A stretch of 64,000 nucleotides of DNA from Comamonas koreensis (lineage in GTDB: Bacteria; Pseudomonadota; Gammaproteobacteria; Burkholderiales; Burkholderiaceae_C). The notes under the pieces are model-generated. The model was given only the letters and a program-made list of their open reading frames with translations, did not search any database and was not told the DNA's origin. The translations under genes were made by a program, and so were the position numbers. Positions 1 to 9,312 of this stretch are shown in pieces (positions within the stretch are counted from its first letter, which is position 1; the number at the start of each line of letters is the position of its first letter). The stretch covers positions 620,001 to 684,000 of the forward strand of contig NZ_CP043575.1 of the NCBI RefSeq assembly GCF_014076495.1, written 5' to 3'.

Positions 1-538
1 GCTGCGGTGCCTGTTCGCGCCATCCCAGCGTCTCGAAACGGTAATCGATGTAGCCCAGCGCGCAGACGAGGGTCAGATGGCCGATGCCAAAGGCGCGCGC
101 CTCCAGCGCCGGGACCTCGCCCTCTAGCAGATCCAGGCTGGCGCGGGTCTTGTGCTCGAACGCGGCCAATAGGGCCGCCAGCGGCACGGCGCGCTCGCGC
201 TCGTTGCGCCACAGAATCAGCGCATCGAGCAGGCCGTCACCCAGCGCATGCCAGCGCAGCGCCGCCCAGCGGGCGTCGCCTTCCCGAGGGAACAGCGAGC
301 CGCTGGCCAGATCGTCCAGGTATTCGCAGATGACGACCGAGTCAAACAGCGTCCGGCCGTCGTCCAGGATCAGTGTCGGGATCTTGGACAGCGGATTGTC
401 CTGCATCAGGGCTGCATTGGGCTTGAGCATCGCGGCCACGGAGCGGACCAGCTGGAGCTGCTGCGTCAGCTGCAGCTCATGGGCGCAGATCATGACTTTT
501 CGGACATACGGCGATTTGGGGGACCAGTGCAGTTGCAT
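1..538 (-). CDS. Glutathione S-transferase family protein (3' end cut by window edge)
   Basis: Reverse-strand reading from an ATG at 538 gives 179 residues with no stop before the window edge, so the C-terminus is missing. The N-terminal thioredoxin-like domain is clear: SPKSPYVRKV at residues 6-15, the cis-proline stretch SKIPTL at 51-56 and the Asp-Ser pair at 66-67 that binds the glutathione gamma-glutamyl group. An alpha-helical C-terminal domain follows. Family role: glutathione conjugation or glutathione-dependent isomerisation in the cytoplasm. It reads in the same direction as the CoA-transferase gene 69 bp upstream, so the two may be co-transcribed. The substrate cannot be told from sequence. 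Confidence 0.85.
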   Translation of the reverse strand, partial: MQLHWSPKSPYVRKVMICAHELQLTQQLQLVRSVAAMLKPNAALMQDNPLSKIPTLILDDGRTLFDSVVICEYLDDLASGSLFPREGDARWAALRWHALGDGLLDALILWRNERERAVPLAALLAAFEHKTRASLDLLEGEVPALEARAFGIGHLTLVCALGYIDYRFETLGWREQAPQ

Positions 539-607
539 AGAAAACCTGGAAGTGAAGACAGAAGAGCGCACCGGCGCTGGCGCGCATGGCATTGGCCGGT
601 TCAGAGG

Positions 608-1846
608 CTACACCACACCACTGGCCAGCAGCTGGTCGATGCGCTCGGCCGAATAGCCCAGCTCCTCCAGCACCTGGCGCGAATGCTGCCCCAGCAGCGG
701 TGGGGCCATTTGCTCCTGCAATGGTGTCTCGGAGAAGCGCATCGGGCTTACCACCTGCGGCACCTGCACGCCGCTGGGATGCGGCACATAGTGGAGCATG
801 CCGCGGGCTTTGACCTGCGGGTCTTCGAACACGTCGGGCACCGAGTTGATGGCGCCGCAGGGCACGCCCGCGCCGTCGAGCGCCGCTATCAGCTCGGCGC
901 GCGGGCGCTGGGCCAATTCATGGCGCAGCATCGCCGACAGGGCGGTGATGTTGCGCACGCGCTGTGCGTTGGTGGCAAAGCGTTCGTCCTGGGCCCACTC
1001 GGCGTGGCCCAGCACATCGCACAACTTGGCAAACTGCCCGTCGTTGCCGACCACCAGGATGGCATCGCCATCAGCGCAGGCGTAGACATCCTGCGGCTGT
1101 ATATTGGGATGCGCATTGCCGTTGCGCTGAGGCGTCTTGCCTGACACCAGGTAGTTCATGGCCTGGTTGGCCAGCATCGCCACCTGTACATCGAGCATGG
1201 CGATGTCGATCGATTCGCCAACGCCGCTTTCATCGCGACGCGCCACGGCCGCGAGCACTGCCACTGCGGTATACATGCCGGTCATCAGGTCGACGATGGG
1301 CACACCGACCTTCTGCGGGCCGCCGCCCGGTTGGCCGTCGCGCTCCCCGGTAACGCTCATCAGGCCACCCATGGCCTGGATCAGGAAGTCATAGGCGGGC
1401 TGGTCGCGGCGCGGACCGGTCTGTCCAAATCCAGTGACCGAGCAATAGATGAGCCGTGGATTGATCTTGCGCAGGCTGGCTTCGTCCAGACCATAGCGCG
1501 CGAGCGTGCCGGCCTTGTAGTTCTCCAGCACGATGTCCGACTGCAGGGCCAGGTCGCGCACGATCTGTTGTCCTTCTGCGGTGTCCAGGCTCACGGTGAT
1601 TGAGCGCTTGCCGCGGTTCACCGCCAGGTAGTAGCCGGCCTCCTTGGTGTCCTTGCCCTCGGCATCCTTGAGAAAGGGTGGGCCCCAGGAGCGCGTGTCG
1701 TCGCCGGCGCCCGGGCGCTCCACCTTGGTGACCGTAGCTCCCAGATCGGCCAGGATCTGCCCAGCCCAGGGCGCCGCAAGAATACGGCTCAGGTCGAGCA
1801 CCCGCAGGTGCGACAACGGGCCAGAAGCCACTTTGGCATTGGTCAT
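608..1846 (-). CDS. CaiB/BaiF (class III) CoA-transferase
   Basis: The 412-residue product matches the usual length of family III CoA-transferases, which move CoA between carboxylic acids through an aspartyl-CoA thioester. The N-terminus (VLDLSRILAAPWAGQILADLGA) opens the Rossmann-like fold. The expected catalytic aspartate is D153 in AYDFLIQAMGG. The gene diverges from the Bug receptor at 2022, with about 175 bp between them that must hold both promoters. In this setting it probably activates the acid imported by the neighbouring Bug system. The donor and acceptor acids are unknown. Confidence 0.9.
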   Translation of the reverse strand: MTNAKVASGPLSHLRVLDLSRILAAPWAGQILADLGATVTKVERPGAGDDTRSWGPPFLKDAEGKDTKEAGYYLAVNRGKRSITVSLDTAEGQQIVRDLALQSDIVLENYKAGTLARYGLDEASLRKINPRLIYCSVTGFGQTGPRRDQPAYDFLIQAMGGLMSVTGERDGQPGGGPQKVGVPIVDLMTGMYTAVAVLAAVARRDESGVGESIDIAMLDVQVAMLANQAMNYLVSGKTPQRNGNAHPNIQPQDVYACADGDAILVVGNDGQFAKLCDVLGHAEWAQDERFATNAQRVRNITALSAMLRHELAQRPRAELIAALDGAGVPCGAINSVPDVFEDPQVKARGMLHYVPHPSGVQVPQVVSPMRFSETPLQEQMAPPLLGQHSRQVLEELGYSAERIDQLLASGVV

Positions 1847-2021
1847 CAGAAAGACTCCAGTCAGCTATGCAATGCCTGGACTTTAGGGCGGCATTGGCAG
1901 TGCGCCTAGCCGGTGCGCGCGCAAGGCTGAGATGCTTCAAGGCACATAGCAGGCTTGCGATGCAAGGGTCTTACTTGGGCGCAAGGCTCTGCATAGACTG
2001 GTGCAAAAGGAGACAACGACC

Positions 2022-2990
2022 ATGCATAGACGTACTTTTGCCAGCCTCTTGGCGGCTATCGGCCCCTTGCTCGCAAGCGGCCACGCGTGGGCCGACAACT
2101 GGCCCACCAAGCCGCTCAAGCTCATCGTTCCCTATGCGGCTGGCGGCCCGACCGACGCCATCGCGCGCATGATCGGAACCAAGATGGCAGCTTCCCTGGG
2201 GCAGCCGGTGGTAGTTGATAACCGGGCGGGCGCGGGCGGCACCATTGGCGTCGATGCCACCGCCAAGTCGCCAGCGGACGGCCACCAATTTGCGCTGGTC
2301 GCGCCGGGCCCGCTGGCCGGCATGCCCAACCTGACGAAAGTACCTTACTCGCTCGACGACCTGGAGTTTCTCACGCTGGCGGCGCGCATACCCAGCGTGA
2401 TCGTGGTGAACCGCAAGTCCGGTATCACCTCGCTGGAGCAGTTGATTGCCAAGGCCAAGGCCGCGCCCAATACCCTGAACTACAGCTCCGCAGGTGCGGG
2501 CACCACGCCGCATATCGGCTTTGAGCTGTTCAAGCAGGAGACGGGCGCAGCCATCGTGCATGTGCCCTACAAGGGCGCGGCGCCTGCCATCAGCGCGGTA
2601 CTGTCGGGCGAGGTGCAGATGACCATGGTGGATCTGCTGCCTATCTTGCCTTTTGCCGCCAATGGTAACCTGGTGGTGCTGGCGGTCGCGGGCAAGACGC
2701 GCGCACCGCAGCTGCCCGATGTTCCCACCACGGTGGAGCTGGGGCTGCCGAATGTGCTGATGGAGACCACCTATGGTCTGATTGCGCCCAAGGGCCTTCC
2801 TGCCGGCGTGCAGACCAAGCTGCGCGAAGCAGCCGTAGCGGCCATCAACTCGCCGGAGATGAAGGAGCGGTTTCTCAAGCAAGGCGCGATCGCTGCCACC
2901 TCGACGCCAGCGGAGTACCGCAGCCTGATGCAGGCCGAGTCTGATAAATGGCGCGGTGTGATCACCAGTGCGAAGATCACGCTGGACTGA
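2022..2990 (+). CDS. Bug-family (TctC-like) periplasmic solute receptor
   Basis: A tripartite tricarboxylate transporter receptor of the Bug family, 322 residues. These periplasmic proteins bind carboxylic acids or related small molecules. An N-terminal signal peptide ends near HAWA, followed by the family landmark WPTKPLKLIVPYAAGGPTD and a second one at VVVDNRAGAGGTIG. I chose the ATG at 2022 because AAAGGAGA lies 8 bases upstream; an in-frame GTG at 2001 has no such site. The gene is followed after 5 bp by the enolase-superfamily gene. No TctA/TctB membrane genes are in the window, which is usual for orphan Bug receptors. Confidence 0.92.
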   Translation: MHRRTFASLLAAIGPLLASGHAWADNWPTKPLKLIVPYAAGGPTDAIARMIGTKMAASLGQPVVVDNRAGAGGTIGVDATAKSPADGHQFALVAPGPLAGMPNLTKVPYSLDDLEFLTLAARIPSVIVVNRKSGITSLEQLIAKAKAAPNTLNYSSAGAGTTPHIGFELFKQETGAAIVHVPYKGAAPAISAVLSGEVQMTMVDLLPILPFAANGNLVVLAVAGKTRAPQLPDVPTTVELGLPNVLMETTYGLIAPKGLPAGVQTKLREAAVAAINSPEMKERFLKQGAIAATSTPAEYRSLMQAESDKWRGVITSAKITLD

Positions 2991-2995
2991 ACGCG

Positions 2996-4063
2996 ATGAA
3001 GATTACCCACGCTTTGGTCAAGCCCTGCATCCAGGGGCTGGCTGATCCGCAATGGAAGTTTGCACGCGCGCAGGTGCCGCGCCTTGAAGGGGCGGTGCTG
3101 CAGCTGCAGGACGAGGACGGTCACATCGGCCTGGGCTATGTGCATGCGATACCCGCGATCTCCACACATGGCGCCGGCGCGCTGGCGGCGCTGGAGTTCC
3201 TCGCGCCACGGCTGATCGGTCGGCGTGCCGACGACATCGCCTCCATCATGGAAGAGGTGGATGCCACACTGGCCTTCAACCCCACCGTGAAGGCCGGCAT
3301 CGATATGGCCCTGCATGACCTGCTGGCACGCCGCCTGGGCGTGCCGGTGCATGTGCTGCTGGGTGGCAAGATGCGCGATGGCGTCGCGCTGTCGCGCATT
3401 CTTCCAATCAAGTCGCCTGACGAAATGGCGGCCATCGCGGCAAGGCTGGCGGGCGAAGGCTATGCCCAGCTCAAGCTCAAGCTGGCGGGCGATACGGTGA
3501 CCGACATCCAGCGCATTGCCGCCGTGCGCGCGGCAGTGGGGCCGCATGTGGCGCTGACGCTCGACCCCAACCAGTCGTACCACGCCAAGCAGCTGATCAG
3601 CGCGTTCTCCAAAATGGAGCGTTATGACATCGCGCTGATCGAGCAGCCCGTGCCTGCGGCCGATATCGCCGGGTTGGCCCTGCTGACGCGGACGCTGCCG
3701 GTGGCCATCGAGGCTGACGAGAGCGCGCAGAGCGTGCGCGATGTGTTCAGGCTGGTATCCGAACGCGTGGTGGATGTGATCAACCTCAAGGTCACCAACC
3801 TTGGCGGGCTGCGCCACTTCCTCGAAGCCGTGCGTATCTGCGAGGGCGGCCAGGTGGCCTGCCGCATCGGTGCGGCGTTCGGGCCGGCGCTGATGCAGGC
3901 CATGGCACTGCAGGCGGCATGCATTCCAAAGGCGCTGCCCTATGCCTGCGAGCTGTCGGAGCATCTGCATCTGCAAGACGACCCGTTCACGCCGCTGCCA
4001 GTGCAAGACGGCATCCTGACACTGCCCAAGGGGCAGGGCTGCGGCGTGGGCTGGCGTAGCTGA
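2996..4063 (+). CDS. Mandelate racemase/muconate lactonizing enzyme family protein
   Basis: A 355-residue enolase-superfamily enzyme. The whole active-site set of the muconate lactonizing subgroup is present: K160-x-K162 (LKLK), the metal ligands D190 (LDPNQ), E216 (IEQPV) and D241 (EADES), and K265 (INLKV). These enzymes take a proton from the carbon next to a carboxylate, giving cycloisomerisation, racemisation or dehydration. Two lysines on one side plus K265 favour the MLE/dipeptide-epimerase type over the acid-sugar dehydratase type. It lies between two Bug receptor genes on one strand with short spacers, so it probably acts on the imported acid. The exact reaction is unassigned. Confidence 0.88.
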   Translation: MKITHALVKPCIQGLADPQWKFARAQVPRLEGAVLQLQDEDGHIGLGYVHAIPAISTHGAGALAALEFLAPRLIGRRADDIASIMEEVDATLAFNPTVKAGIDMALHDLLARRLGVPVHVLLGGKMRDGVALSRILPIKSPDEMAAIAARLAGEGYAQLKLKLAGDTVTDIQRIAAVRAAVGPHVALTLDPNQSYHAKQLISAFSKMERYDIALIEQPVPAADIAGLALLTRTLPVAIEADESAQSVRDVFRLVSERVVDVINLKVTNLGGLRHFLEAVRICEGGQVACRIGAAFGPALMQAMALQAACIPKALPYACELSEHLHLQDDPFTPLPVQDGILTLPKGQGCGVGWRS

Positions 4064-4142
4064 GACTGCGCGAAAGACCACCCCAGACGGTAGAACCCAG
4101 ATTGCCCGGTGGCAGGGTTTCAATAACGAGGAGACAGCCGGC

Positions 4143-5168
4143 ATGACATTTCCGCAAAACTTGGCTGCGCCTGCGAGCGCTGCCGCAAGCATAGGCCGAC
4201 GCCCGTTGCTGCTGGCGCTGGCGGCAGCAGCGCTGTACGCCGCTGTGCCGTCCCTGGCAAGGGCTGAAGGCTTTCCCGACAAGCCACTGCGGCTGGTGGT
4301 GCCCTTCCCCGCCGGTGGCGCCGCTGACATGATGGCGCGCGGCATGGCGCAGCGCTTGGGATCCGAGCTGGGACAGCAGGTGGTCGTTGAAAACCGTGGA
4401 GGCGCTGGCGGCGTGACTGCTGCGGAGCTGGTAGCTCGTGCGCCTGCCGATGGCTATACGCTGTTTTTTGCCACCATGGGCACACAGGCCATCAACCCGG
4501 CGCTGTATGCCAAGCTGCGCTATGACCCGGTCAAGGACTTCGCGCCGGTGGCGTTGACGCACACCACCCCGCGGGTGCTGGTGGTGGGCGCGGCGGTGCC
4601 GGCGCGCACGGTCAAGGAGCTGATTGCGCTGGCAAAAAGCAAGCCTGGCGTGCTGACCTACGGCTCGGCAGGCAACGGCAGCTCCAGCCATCTGTCGGGT
4701 GCGCTGTTCGATGAGCTTGCTGGGGTGAAGATGGTGCATGTGCCGTACAAGGGCAGTGCGCCGCTGCTCACCGATGTGCTGGCTGGCCGGGTCGACATGA
4801 CCTTTGACTCCTACACCGTTTACGAAGAGCAGATCCGCAGCGGACGGGCCCGCGCGCTGGCCGTGACATCACGTACCCGGCTCAGTTCGCTGCCGGACAT
4901 TCCCACGCTGGCCGAGTCGGGGCTGGCCGGTTACGACGTCTCGAACTGGCTGGGCGTCATGGCGCCAGCCGGCACACCCAAAGGCGTGATCGACAGACTG
5001 AATGCCGCGTTGGTGCGTGCCATGGCCACGCCCGAGCTGCGCAAACAGCTCACCCAACTGGGTATTGAGCCGACCTCCAGCAGCCCCGAAGAGTTTGCCC
5101 AGCTGGTGCGCAGCGAGATTCCCAAGTGGCGCAGCATTGTCAAGCAGTCCGGCGCGACGGTGGATTGA
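4143..5168 (+). CDS. Bug-family (TctC-like) periplasmic solute receptor, second copy
   Basis: A second Bug receptor, 341 residues, with a long twin-arginine-free signal region ending near SLARA and the family landmark FPDKPLRLVVPFPAGGAADMMAR. The glycine-rich ENRGGAGGV segment follows. The ATG at 4143 is supported by CGAGGAGA about 9 bases upstream. It is clearly a paralogue of the receptors at 2022 and 9549, and shares with the latter the string SAGNG(S/T)SSHLSG. It overlaps no gene; the next start (5173) is 4 bp after its stop, implying one transcript. Confidence 0.92.
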   Translation: MTFPQNLAAPASAAASIGRRPLLLALAAAALYAAVPSLARAEGFPDKPLRLVVPFPAGGAADMMARGMAQRLGSELGQQVVVENRGGAGGVTAAELVARAPADGYTLFFATMGTQAINPALYAKLRYDPVKDFAPVALTHTTPRVLVVGAAVPARTVKELIALAKSKPGVLTYGSAGNGSSSHLSGALFDELAGVKMVHVPYKGSAPLLTDVLAGRVDMTFDSYTVYEEQIRSGRARALAVTSRTRLSSLPDIPTLAESGLAGYDVSNWLGVMAPAGTPKGVIDRLNAALVRAMATPELRKQLTQLGIEPTSSSPEEFAQLVRSEIPKWRSIVKQSGATVD

Positions 5169-5172
5169 TGCC

Positions 5173-6027
5173 ATGAACGCGACGATCCCCCCAGCGGTGC
5201 TGCACTGCCGTGAGATGGTCTGCACCGGTGATGGCGAGATCGATGTAGTGATCGATGCTCCGCAGAACGGCGTGGGCCCGGCCATCGTGCTGCTACCGTC
5301 GTCGCAGCGCGATTCGCTGGATTTCGACCCCCTGGCGCGGCAGCTGGCGCTGCTCGGTCACCGCGTGCTGCGGCCCCAGCCACGCGGCATGGGGCGCACC
5401 ACGCTGCCCGTCAGGCAGCTCACACTTCACGCGCTAGCGCAGGACGTGATCGACACCGTGGAGGCGCTGGGCGGCGGCAGCGCAGTACTGGTCGGCCATG
5501 CGTTTGGCCATTTCATCGCGCGCGTGGCCGATATGGACCACCCGCAATGCGTGCGCGGCGTGGTCGTAGCGGGGGCCGCAGCGCGGGTGTTTCCGGCAGG
5601 CATGGCGGAATCGCTGGACATCGCCTCCGACCCCAGCCAGCCCGATGCCCTGCGCATCGCCCATCTGCAGCGCGCCTTCTTTGCCACAGGCAACGACCCC
5701 AGGGCCTGGCTTGAAGGCTGGCACCCCGATTTGCGGGCGATCTACCGCGCGGCCGGCACGGTGCCGGCCAAGGACCGCTGGTGGACGGTGGCCAATGCGC
5801 CGCTGCTGGACCTGCAAGGCGCTCAGGATCCCTGGCGCCCGCTTGAAAGCCGCGGCGAGCTGCAGAACCTGCTGGGCGCGCAGCGGGTGACGGTGCAGGT
5901 GATCGACCAGGCCAGCCATGCGCTGGTGGTGGAGCAACCCGTCGCGGTGGCTGGCGCAATCGCGCGCTGGATGGCCCTGCTGCCGGAGGGGGGCGCAAGC
6001 AGCGCGGGCGCAGCACATGGGGTTTAA
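5173..6027 (+). CDS. Alpha/beta-hydrolase-fold protein lacking the nucleophile serine
   Basis: The 284-residue product has the alpha/beta hydrolase layout: an oxyanion-side strand PAIVLLPSSQRDS, a nucleophile elbow at 108-112, an acid candidate in LQGAQDPWRP and a late histidine in DQASHALVVEQP. The elbow reads GHAFG, with alanine where Ser, Asp or Cys is expected. The acid and His positions look intact, so the fold is probably kept while classical hydrolysis would be lost or changed. It starts 4 bp after the Bug gene and precedes a LysR gene, so it belongs to the same catabolic operon. By context an enol-lactone-hydrolase-like origin is possible. Confidence 0.82.
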   Translation: MNATIPPAVLHCREMVCTGDGEIDVVIDAPQNGVGPAIVLLPSSQRDSLDFDPLARQLALLGHRVLRPQPRGMGRTTLPVRQLTLHALAQDVIDTVEALGGGSAVLVGHAFGHFIARVADMDHPQCVRGVVVAGAAARVFPAGMAESLDIASDPSQPDALRIAHLQRAFFATGNDPRAWLEGWHPDLRAIYRAAGTVPAKDRWWTVANAPLLDLQGAQDPWRPLESRGELQNLLGAQRVTVQVIDQASHALVVEQPVAVAGAIARWMALLPEGGASSAGAAHGV

Positions 6028-6042
6028 TCAGCCATTGTCCTG

Positions 6043-7029
6043 ATGCCTCTTTCCGATTCCATGTGCAGCGCTAAAGCCACCACACTCCAGCTCGACATCG
6101 CCTCCAACCTGCAAAAATGGCGCACGTTTTTGGCCATTGCCGAGCTTGGCAGCTTGACGCGGGCCGCGCTTTTTCTCGACAGCAATCAATCCCTGCTGAG
6201 CCGCCAACTGAATGCGCTGGAGCGCGACTGCGGCGCGCGGCTGTTCAACCGCACCGGGCGCGGCGTGACACTGTCCGATGTGGGCGAGCGCATCTTTCCC
6301 CATGTGAAGAACCTGCTGGCGGATGCCGAGCAGCTCGAAGTCGAGATCCGCGGCGAGGCGCGCGAGCCCGCCGGGCGTGTCACGGTGGGCTCCCTGCCCT
6401 CCATCTCCGGACCTATCGTCGGGCGGCTGTTCCAGCAGATCAGGGCGCAGTTTCCTGGCATCCACCTGAAGATCCTCGAAGGCTCGAGCGGCCAGGTCGA
6501 GGAATGGCTGGCCGATGCGCGCGTGGACATCGCCATTCTCTATCGATACAGCCATGCGGTGCCGGAGCAGGAGCAGGCGCTGGCCAGCGTGGAGAGCTTT
6601 CTGATCGGTCCGGCAGGCGATGCGCTGACTTCGGCACCAGAGGTGAACTTTTCTGCGCTGCACGATCTGCCCTTCATCTTGCCCGGTGCTCCCAATGGCC
6701 TGCGTACGACCTTGGATGCGCTGGCGCGCCAGGAGCACATGAATCTGGTCCCTGTCATCGAAGCCGATTCGCTGCCGCTGATGCGCTCTCTGGTCGCCCA
6801 GGAGGGGCTCTACACCGTGCTACCGATCCATGCCGTCTGGAGCGAGGTGCAAGACGGCAGCCTCAGCGCCGCGCGCATCGTCAATCCTCCCCTGCAGCGC
6901 ATCGTCTCCATGGTCTTTGCCCGCAACAAGGGCCCGGGCCGCGCGGCGTCAGCCGTGGCGCGGCAGATCGCGCAGATCGTCGATGAACAGGCGCACGCCG
7001 GCATGTGGCGATCCACGCTGCAGGCATAA
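6043..7029 (+). CDS. LysR-family transcriptional regulator
   Basis: A 328-residue LysR regulator. The winged HTH covers about residues 25-85 (FLAIAELGSLTRAALFLDSNQS, then LSRQLNALERDCGARLFNRTGRG), and the periplasmic-binding-protein-like effector domain starts near 110 (GRVTVGSLPSISGP). It sits 15 bp after the hydrolase gene on the same strand rather than divergently, which is less usual for LysR genes; it probably regulates this catabolic cluster. An internal ATG at 6061 is an alternative start, and neither has a strong ribosome-binding site. Confidence 0.9.
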   Translation: MPLSDSMCSAKATTLQLDIASNLQKWRTFLAIAELGSLTRAALFLDSNQSLLSRQLNALERDCGARLFNRTGRGVTLSDVGERIFPHVKNLLADAEQLEVEIRGEAREPAGRVTVGSLPSISGPIVGRLFQQIRAQFPGIHLKILEGSSGQVEEWLADARVDIAILYRYSHAVPEQEQALASVESFLIGPAGDALTSAPEVNFSALHDLPFILPGAPNGLRTTLDALARQEHMNLVPVIEADSLPLMRSLVAQEGLYTVLPIHAVWSEVQDGSLSAARIVNPPLQRIVSMVFARNKGPGRAASAVARQIAQIVDEQAHAGMWRSTLQA

Positions 7030-7105
7030 CAGCTTTGCCGGCTGCAGGGGGGTGAGACGGCCGGGATGCATGGTGAAATCCATGACCTGCATACGAAGGA
7101 GACCC

Positions 7106-7681
7106 ATGCCCCGCATTTCCCTACCCGCCCCAGAGAGCATGTCACCCGCTCAGCGCCAGGTCTACGACAAGGTCGTGTCCGGCCCGCGCGGCAAGATCGA
7201 GGGCCCGCTGCGCGCGGCGCTGCACAACGCCGAGTTGGCCGACTGCTGGCAAGCCCTCGGTGCGCTGCTGCGCTACCGCACCAGCCTGACGCAGCGGCAG
7301 TCGGAGATCGCCATCTTGGTGACGGGTCGCGCCTGCCAGTCTCCCTTCGAGTGGTATGCGCACCGGCGCGAATCGGAGAAGATCGGCATCGAGGTCGATA
7401 TCCTCGAAGCCTTGCTGGCCCAGACGCCGCCGCCCTTTCGCGCGCCGGAGGAGCAGCTGGTGTACCAGTTCGCGCTGGAGCTCAACCAGCAGCGCTCGGT
7501 TTCGGATGCCACCTACGCGGCGACGCTGGAGGTGTTTGGCGAGCGCGCTGTGGTGGAGCTGACGGCGCTGGTCGGCTACTACACCATGGTGGCGATGACG
7601 CTCAATGCCCACGAGATTCCGTTGCCCGAAGGCCAGCAGCCGGCATTCCCCTTGCCCCAACACCAAGGAAATAGGCCATGA
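7106..7681 (+). CDS. Carboxymuconolactone decarboxylase family protein
   Basis: A 191-residue all-alpha protein of the CMD/AhpD family. The recognisable part is QSEIAILVTGRACQSPFEWYAHR (residues 65-87), with C77, E82 and H86 at the positions that carry the conserved acid/histidine pair. It lacks the CxxC of AhpD, so peroxidase activity is unlikely, and decarboxylase or lactone chemistry is more probable. ATG 7106 is chosen because AAGGAG lies 5 bases upstream. Its stop overlaps the start of the amidohydrolase gene (ATGA), a sign of translational coupling. About 75 bp separates it from the LysR gene. Confidence 0.85.
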   Translation: MPRISLPAPESMSPAQRQVYDKVVSGPRGKIEGPLRAALHNAELADCWQALGALLRYRTSLTQRQSEIAILVTGRACQSPFEWYAHRRESEKIGIEVDILEALLAQTPPPFRAPEEQLVYQFALELNQQRSVSDATYAATLEVFGERAVVELTALVGYYTMVAMTLNAHEIPLPEGQQPAFPLPQHQGNRP

Positions 7682-8493
7682 GCGATGCGATCACCCGGGG
7701 CTGGGACTGCCACGCCCACTTGTTCGGCCCCTACGCGCGCTATCCGCTGAACGAGGACCGCAGCTATACGCCACCCGAAGCCCTGCAGGCCGACTATCTG
7801 GCGCTGCTGGGGCGCCTGGACCTGACCCACGGCGTGCTCGTGCAGCCCAGCGCCTATGGGGAAGACCACCGCTTGCTGCTGGACACGCTCGCCGCCTTGC
7901 CGCAGCTGCGCGGCGTTGCCGTGCTGCGCCCCCATGCCGCGGAGCGCCTGCGCGGGCTGCGCGCGCGTGGCGTGCGTGCGGCGCGCTTCAGCCAACGCAG
8001 CGCCAGCGGCAACTTCGCCGGTAGTGCGTCGTTGCAGGATCTGGAAGACATGGCTGCTACCTTGGCCAGCGAAGGACTGCATGCCGAGCTGTGGACCGAC
8101 TGCCAAGTGCTGCCCGATATCGCGCCCCGCCTGCGCCAGCTGCCGGTGCCGGTGGTCATCGATCACATGGGCGGTTTCGATGCCACCGCGGGCGTGGATG
8201 CGCCCGGCTTTCGCCAACTGCTGTCTTTGCTGGAGGAGGGCACGGTGTGGGTCAAGTTGTGCGCCTACCGCAACGTCTTAGGCGATGCCGACCTGGAGCG
8301 TGCCCGGCCGTTTCACGACCTGCTGCTGGAGGCCAACCCCGAGCAGCTGGTATGGGGCAGCGATTGGCCGCACCTGCGTGTGACGCCTGAGCCCGATGCC
8401 GGGCAGCTGCTGGAAACCTTCAAGCAATGGTCCGGGAGCGACACAGCGGTGCGCCAGGTGCTCCAGGACAACCCGACGCGACTCTACGACTGA
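7678..8493 (+). CDS. Amidohydrolase family 2 protein (lactonase-like TIM barrel)
   Basis: The 271-residue product resembles 2-pyrone-4,6-dicarboxylate and 4-sulfomuconolactone hydrolases, metal-assisted TIM-barrel lactonases. Visible metal or acid positions are H12-x-H14 in CHAHLFG, H163 in VIDHMGG and D229 in VWGSDWPH. Its ATG overlaps the stop of the CMD gene. With the muconate-lactonizing-type enzyme and the CMD protein it suggests a route that opens a lactone of a dicarboxylic acid. It converges on the crotonase gene 33 bp away. The true substrate is not known. Confidence 0.86.
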   Translation: MSDAITRGWDCHAHLFGPYARYPLNEDRSYTPPEALQADYLALLGRLDLTHGVLVQPSAYGEDHRLLLDTLAALPQLRGVAVLRPHAAERLRGLRARGVRAARFSQRSASGNFAGSASLQDLEDMAATLASEGLHAELWTDCQVLPDIAPRLRQLPVPVVIDHMGGFDATAGVDAPGFRQLLSLLEEGTVWVKLCAYRNVLGDADLERARPFHDLLLEANPEQLVWGSDWPHLRVTPEPDAGQLLETFKQWSGSDTAVRQVLQDNPTRLYD

Positions 8494-8526
8494 CGAGGTG
8501 GGGCGCGCCATGCGCTCCGCCTGCGC

Positions 8527-9312
8527 TCAACGCCCGGTGAAAACCGGGGCGCGCTTTTCCTTGAACGCGAGCTGCGCTTCCTTGGCATCGTCGGTCTTGG
8601 CAATCTGCGCTGTCATGTCCTGTTCATAGCGGTAGCCATCGCGCAGGCTCATGTCCTCGACCACATTCATGGTGTGCTTGCCCATGCGTGTCGACACCGG
8701 GCTTTTGGAGGCGACGACGGCCGCCAGCTTCATCGCGGTGGGCATCAGCTCTTCGGGAGTGGTGCAGGCCAGAACGATGCCAAGGCGGTACAGCTCGGCG
8801 CCGGGCATACGGTAGCCCGTGAGCATCATGTGGCGTAGCTGGGTATGGTTGAACAGCCGCATCGCATGGCGGCTGCCGCCGAGCAAACCCACATCCACCT
8901 CGGGCAGCCCCAGCGATGCCTTGTCCGAGCACAGCAGCAGGTCGGACGATGCAGCCATCGCCAGGCCTGAGCCAAGCGCCACGCCATTGATCGCACAGAT
9001 CACCGGCTTGGCGCATTCGCGGATCGCATGGAAGCACTCGCGCGTGCGCCGCGAGTGCGCCAGCAGGTCCCCGGGGCCTTTGATGACATCGGCCCGGCCC
9101 TTGAGATCCGCGCCGGCGCAGAACACTTTGCCAGCCCCCGTGAGCACCACGACGCGGACCTCGTCCATTTCCGAGACCCGATCCAACGCCCAGGTCAGCT
9201 CGTCATTGAGCGTGCGCGTCAGGGCGTTCACCGGGGGGCTGTCGAGCGTCATCACGGCAATATGGTCGCTGACCTCCACGCTCAACTGCGTCAATTCTTT
9301 CCAGTCGCTCAT
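8527..9312 (-). CDS. Enoyl-CoA hydratase/isomerase (crotonase) family protein
   Basis: A 261-residue crotonase-fold enzyme acting on acyl-CoA. The oxyanion-hole segments are FCAGADL (64-70) and INGVALGSG (108-116). Glutamate E138 in LGLPEVDVG matches the second catalytic Glu of enoyl-CoA hydratase, while the first is replaced (GSGLAMAAS has no Glu), so it may be an isomerase, hydrolase or lyase rather than a hydratase. It diverges from the third Bug gene, leaving about 236 bp for two promoters, and fits as a CoA-ester step after the class III CoA-transferase. Confidence 0.9.
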   Translation of the reverse strand: MSDWKELTQLSVEVSDHIAVMTLDSPPVNALTRTLNDELTWALDRVSEMDEVRVVVLTGAGKVFCAGADLKGRADVIKGPGDLLAHSRRTRECFHAIRECAKPVICAINGVALGSGLAMAASSDLLLCSDKASLGLPEVDVGLLGGSRHAMRLFNHTQLRHMMLTGYRMPGAELYRLGIVLACTTPEELMPTAMKLAAVVASKSPVSTRMGKHTMNVVEDMSLRDGYRYEQDMTAQIAKTDDAKEAQLAFKEKRAPVFTGR

